Of a stretch of DNA of 6,155 nt, positions 5,559 through 6,155 are shown in pieces. The DNA comes from Candidatus Sediminicultor secundus (GTDB lineage Bacteria; Atribacterota; JS1; SB-45; 34-128): the NCBI GenBank assembly GCA_002849045.2, contig NCRO01000192.1:1-6155 (forward strand), read 5' to 3'. Position 1 is the first letter of the stretch. Each line of letters starts with the position of its first letter. The translations under genes were made by a program, and so were the position numbers. The notes beneath the pieces are model-generated. The model was not told where the DNA came from. It was given only the letters and a program-made list of their open reading frames with translations, and searched no databases.

Positions 5559-5585
5559 CACCTCCTTCAACATTGGGTTGTTGAA
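5557..5585 (-). promoter_or_regulatory. Near-perfect Shine-Dalgarno overlapped by a 7-bp hairpin
   Basis: AAGGAGGTGAT (5567-5557, minus strand) is complementary to almost the whole anti-Shine-Dalgarno end of 16S rRNA. Immediately upstream and overlapping it by two bases, TTCAACA (5566-5572) and TGTTGAA (5579-5585) form a perfect inverted repeat with a 6-nt loop. It could be an RNA hairpin that modulates ribosome access, or an operator. The NTF2-like gene has its own ribosome site about 90 nt further on. Confidence 0.5.
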
Positions 5586-5595
5586 ATTGCGAGCA

Positions 5596-5640
5596 GCCTA
5601 ACGGTCAGGATGAGCCGCCTGGGCGGCTTTTCCGCTGAGC
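5596..5640. repeat. attC-like hairpin between the integrase remnant and the NTF2-like gene
   Basis: AGCCGCC (5613-5619) and GGCGGCT (5622-5628) form a perfect 7-bp tip. TCAG (5605-5608) and CTGA (5635-5638) continue the stem across small bulges. The left end is GCCTAAC (5596-5602), and on the minus strand the site therefore ends in CCGTTAGGC, a perfect integron core site GTTRRRY. The opposite end has no clean partner; GTTTTGCC (5644-5651) could be a worn one. On the plus strand the tip is followed by TTTT, so a plus-strand terminator is an alternative, but no plus-strand gene lies upstream to need one. Confidence 0.5.
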
Positions 5641-5766
5641 TTTGTTTTGCCACGGGCGTCACTTGTCCAAAAAACCCAATAAACTCACACATTTTTCTTC
5701 AAAACCGCCCAATTTTTCATATAACGTCAATACACACGCACCATACATTTCCACCAAATCTTTCAA

Positions 5767-6010
5767 TTATCGTTTAATACGCAAATTATCAATTGGACTT
5801 ATTATTTTATTCATCACAGTTTTAGTAACATGGGTATATATTTCTGTTGTTTTTTAAATTTTTATGACCTAACAACTCTTGAATATACCTTAAATCAGTA
5901 CCATGTTCCAGTAAATGAGTGGTAAAACTGTGTTGCAAAGTATGCACACTTGCATTTTTAATTATACCGCTCTTCTTTTCTGTAGGGATTTTGTGGCAAC
6001 CTGAAATTAA
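5767..6010 (-). pseudogene. C-terminal remnant of a tyrosine recombinase / integrase
   Basis: Two frames together give the end of a tyrosine recombinase. The first reads [20 protein letters not shown], then [13 protein letters not shown]. After a one-base shift the second reads [19 protein letters not shown] and on to a TAA at 5767-5769. The catalytic tyrosine is at 5836-5838 and the GH of box II (LLGH) is present. The HxxR motif reads HTLQ, so its arginine is glutamine (codon 5933-5935). The shift is explained by one extra A in a run of six A (T at 5850-5855 on the plus strand). Upstream of 6010 the frame closes, and neither the first catalytic arginine nor the N-terminal SAM-like domain is found; about 80 codons remain of a usual 300-400. 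The tail resembles integrases ending in KIKSP-x-DNL, known from Bacteroidetes and other anaerobes. It is not functional as it stands. Confidence 0.85.
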
Positions 6011-6155
6011 TTAGTAAGCTTAAAAGTATCATTCCTAAAAGACTTTCTCAAAAGGTACTTCAATAAGTTTAGGTAAATAGTAGAATGAGTCCTATCTTAT
6101 CAATTAAGTAAGGAAGACATGACACATCGGTAATCTTTTCTTATTTATCAGGCCT
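6011..6155. other. AT-rich stretch upstream of the integrase remnant, nothing recognised
   Basis: Stops occur in all frames. The upstream part of the integrase should lie here on the minus strand but cannot be recognised, so it has been deleted or replaced by unrelated DNA. I see no clear repeat or RNA gene. Confidence 0.4.

Noticed and set aside
4955..5584. Long plus-strand open frame of about 209 codons
   Set aside because: It is antisense to the NTF2-like gene, has no ribosome site and a nonsense-like composition. The minus strand shows a signal peptide, a recognisable fold and an AAGGAGGAG site.
5642..5857. Plus-strand frame of 71 codons with a hydrophobic C terminus resembling a membrane segment
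   Set aside because: It begins at a TTG without a ribosome site, and its hydrophobic part is exactly antisense to the integrase tail, which is recognisable.
1..6155. CRISPR array, tRNA, rRNA or a toxin-antitoxin pair
   Set aside because: I found no regularly spaced direct repeats, no cloverleaf or rRNA-like stretches, and no pair of small overlapping genes with toxin-antitoxin features.

Overview
The window looks like a piece of accessory chromosome from an anaerobic, low-GC Firmicute of the Clostridia / Peptococcaceae type. Four things suggest this: AT-rich DNA, strong AGGAGG-type ribosome binding sites before nearly every gene, GTG as well as ATG starts, and a cysteine-rich 4Fe-4S protein typical of strict anaerobes. 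The host assignment is an inference. Almost every gene lies on the minus strand, so the layout is described right to left.

Right part (6155 to about 5560): the C-terminal remnant of a tyrosine recombinase (5767-6010). It keeps the nucleophile tyrosine but is frameshifted at an A6 run and has lost the HxxR arginine. Next comes an attC-like hairpin (5596-5640) with a GCCTAAC end. A leader follows, carrying a 7-bp hairpin and a near-perfect Shine-Dalgarno sequence in front of a tiny ORF.

Middle (5560 to 3657): a secreted or membrane-anchored NTF2-fold (SgcJ/EcaC, DUF4440-like) protein. It is followed by a gene-free stretch with a perfect 10-bp hairpin and fragments that look like recombination sites. 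Then comes a miniature remnant of a REP-associated Y1 transposase between two small hairpins, and a frameshifted cysteine-rich gene. After that is a 153-nt imperfect palindrome (3735-3887) ending in GTCTAAC / GTTAGTC.

Left part (3656 to 1): a tight run of a 4Fe-4S protein, an aspartate/glutamate racemase-family protein and a GNAT acetyltransferase, then a second GNAT gene broken by two in-frame TAG codons. After a gene-poor gap with a possible attenuator comes a GC-rich gene for a stand-alone Lrp/AsnC ligand-binding (RAM) domain. The window opens with the tail of a plus-strand hypothetical gene.

Overall, I read the right and middle parts as the decayed remains of an integron-like or recombinase-driven gene cassette array. 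The evidence is a dying integrase, palindromic sites with attC-like ends, and unrelated one-gene units in one orientation. The palindromes and the integrase remnant are directly visible; the integron interpretation is inference. No rRNA, tRNA or CRISPR array is seen.
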